From: an uncultured Lachnospiraceae bacterium
GTDB lineage: Bacteria > Bacillota > Clostridia > Lachnospirales > Lachnospiraceae
Direction: 5' to 3'
DNA length: 5,491 nt
NCBI GenBank assembly: GCA_910579085.1
Contig: CAJTRU010000027.1
Coordinates: forward strand, 43,210 to 48,700
This document shows, piece by piece, positions 5,484-5,491 of the stretch. The position numbers and the translations under genes were made by a program. The notes under the pieces are model-generated. The model searched no databases. It had not been told where the DNA came from and saw only the letters and a program-made list of their open reading frames with translations. Each line of letters starts with the position of its first letter. Position 1 is the stretch's first letter.

Positions 5484-5491
5484 TTTGTGAG

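Overview
The window looks like chromosomal DNA of a low-GC, Gram-positive anaerobe, most likely a Lachnospiraceae-type Clostridia (Eubacterium/Lachnospira/Butyrivibrio-like). The evidence is AGGAGG-type ribosome binding sites, AT-rich intergenic DNA, a lipoprotein solute-binding protein of the COG2984 type, a Clostridium-type pyruvate phosphate dikinase (PPDK), and a lysine-rich Ig-like C-terminal domain of the sort these gut bacteria put on secreted proteins. The genus is an inference; no rRNA or other decisive marker is present.

Layout, left to right. (1) Positions 1-513 hold the 3' end of a + strand gene for a secreted or surface protein: a Thr/Pro/Ala linker, an acidic stretch, then a very basic Ig-like domain. 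(2) A 13-bp perfect hairpin (561-592) separates it from a convergent - strand gene and probably terminates both. (3) Positions 638-1666 (-) encode a lipoprotein substrate-binding protein of an ABC importer (TrpX/COG2984, PF04392-like). No permease or ATPase gene lies beside it in the window. Its promoter carries a perfect palindrome over the predicted start of transcription, a likely operator. (4) The 484-base divergent region 1679-2162 holds that promoter, an A-tract-rich segment, a strong extended -10 promoter facing right, and about 240 bases of GC-richer DNA that folds into several perfect hairpins and precedes the dikinase gene. (5) Positions 2163-4790 (+) encode a full-length PPDK (ppdK) with all the catalytic residues I could check. 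(6) A strong hairpin at 4890-4930 follows it. (7) A 60-codon gene at 5109-5291, of unknown function but with an excellent ribosome binding site, stands alone and ends at a textbook terminator (5344-5392). (8) The right end (5427-5491) is a promoter region for a gene beyond the window, with repeated TCGTATA elements.

The genes appear to be four separate transcription units rather than an operon. The dikinase is core energy metabolism (PEP/pyruvate interconversion using PPi/AMP), the binding protein is nutrient uptake, and the left-hand protein is extracellular. I see no phage, transposon, CRISPR or obvious defence system. The most unexplained items are the structured region ahead of ppdK, the palindromic operator of the binding protein, and the small isolated gene between two similar terminator hairpins.
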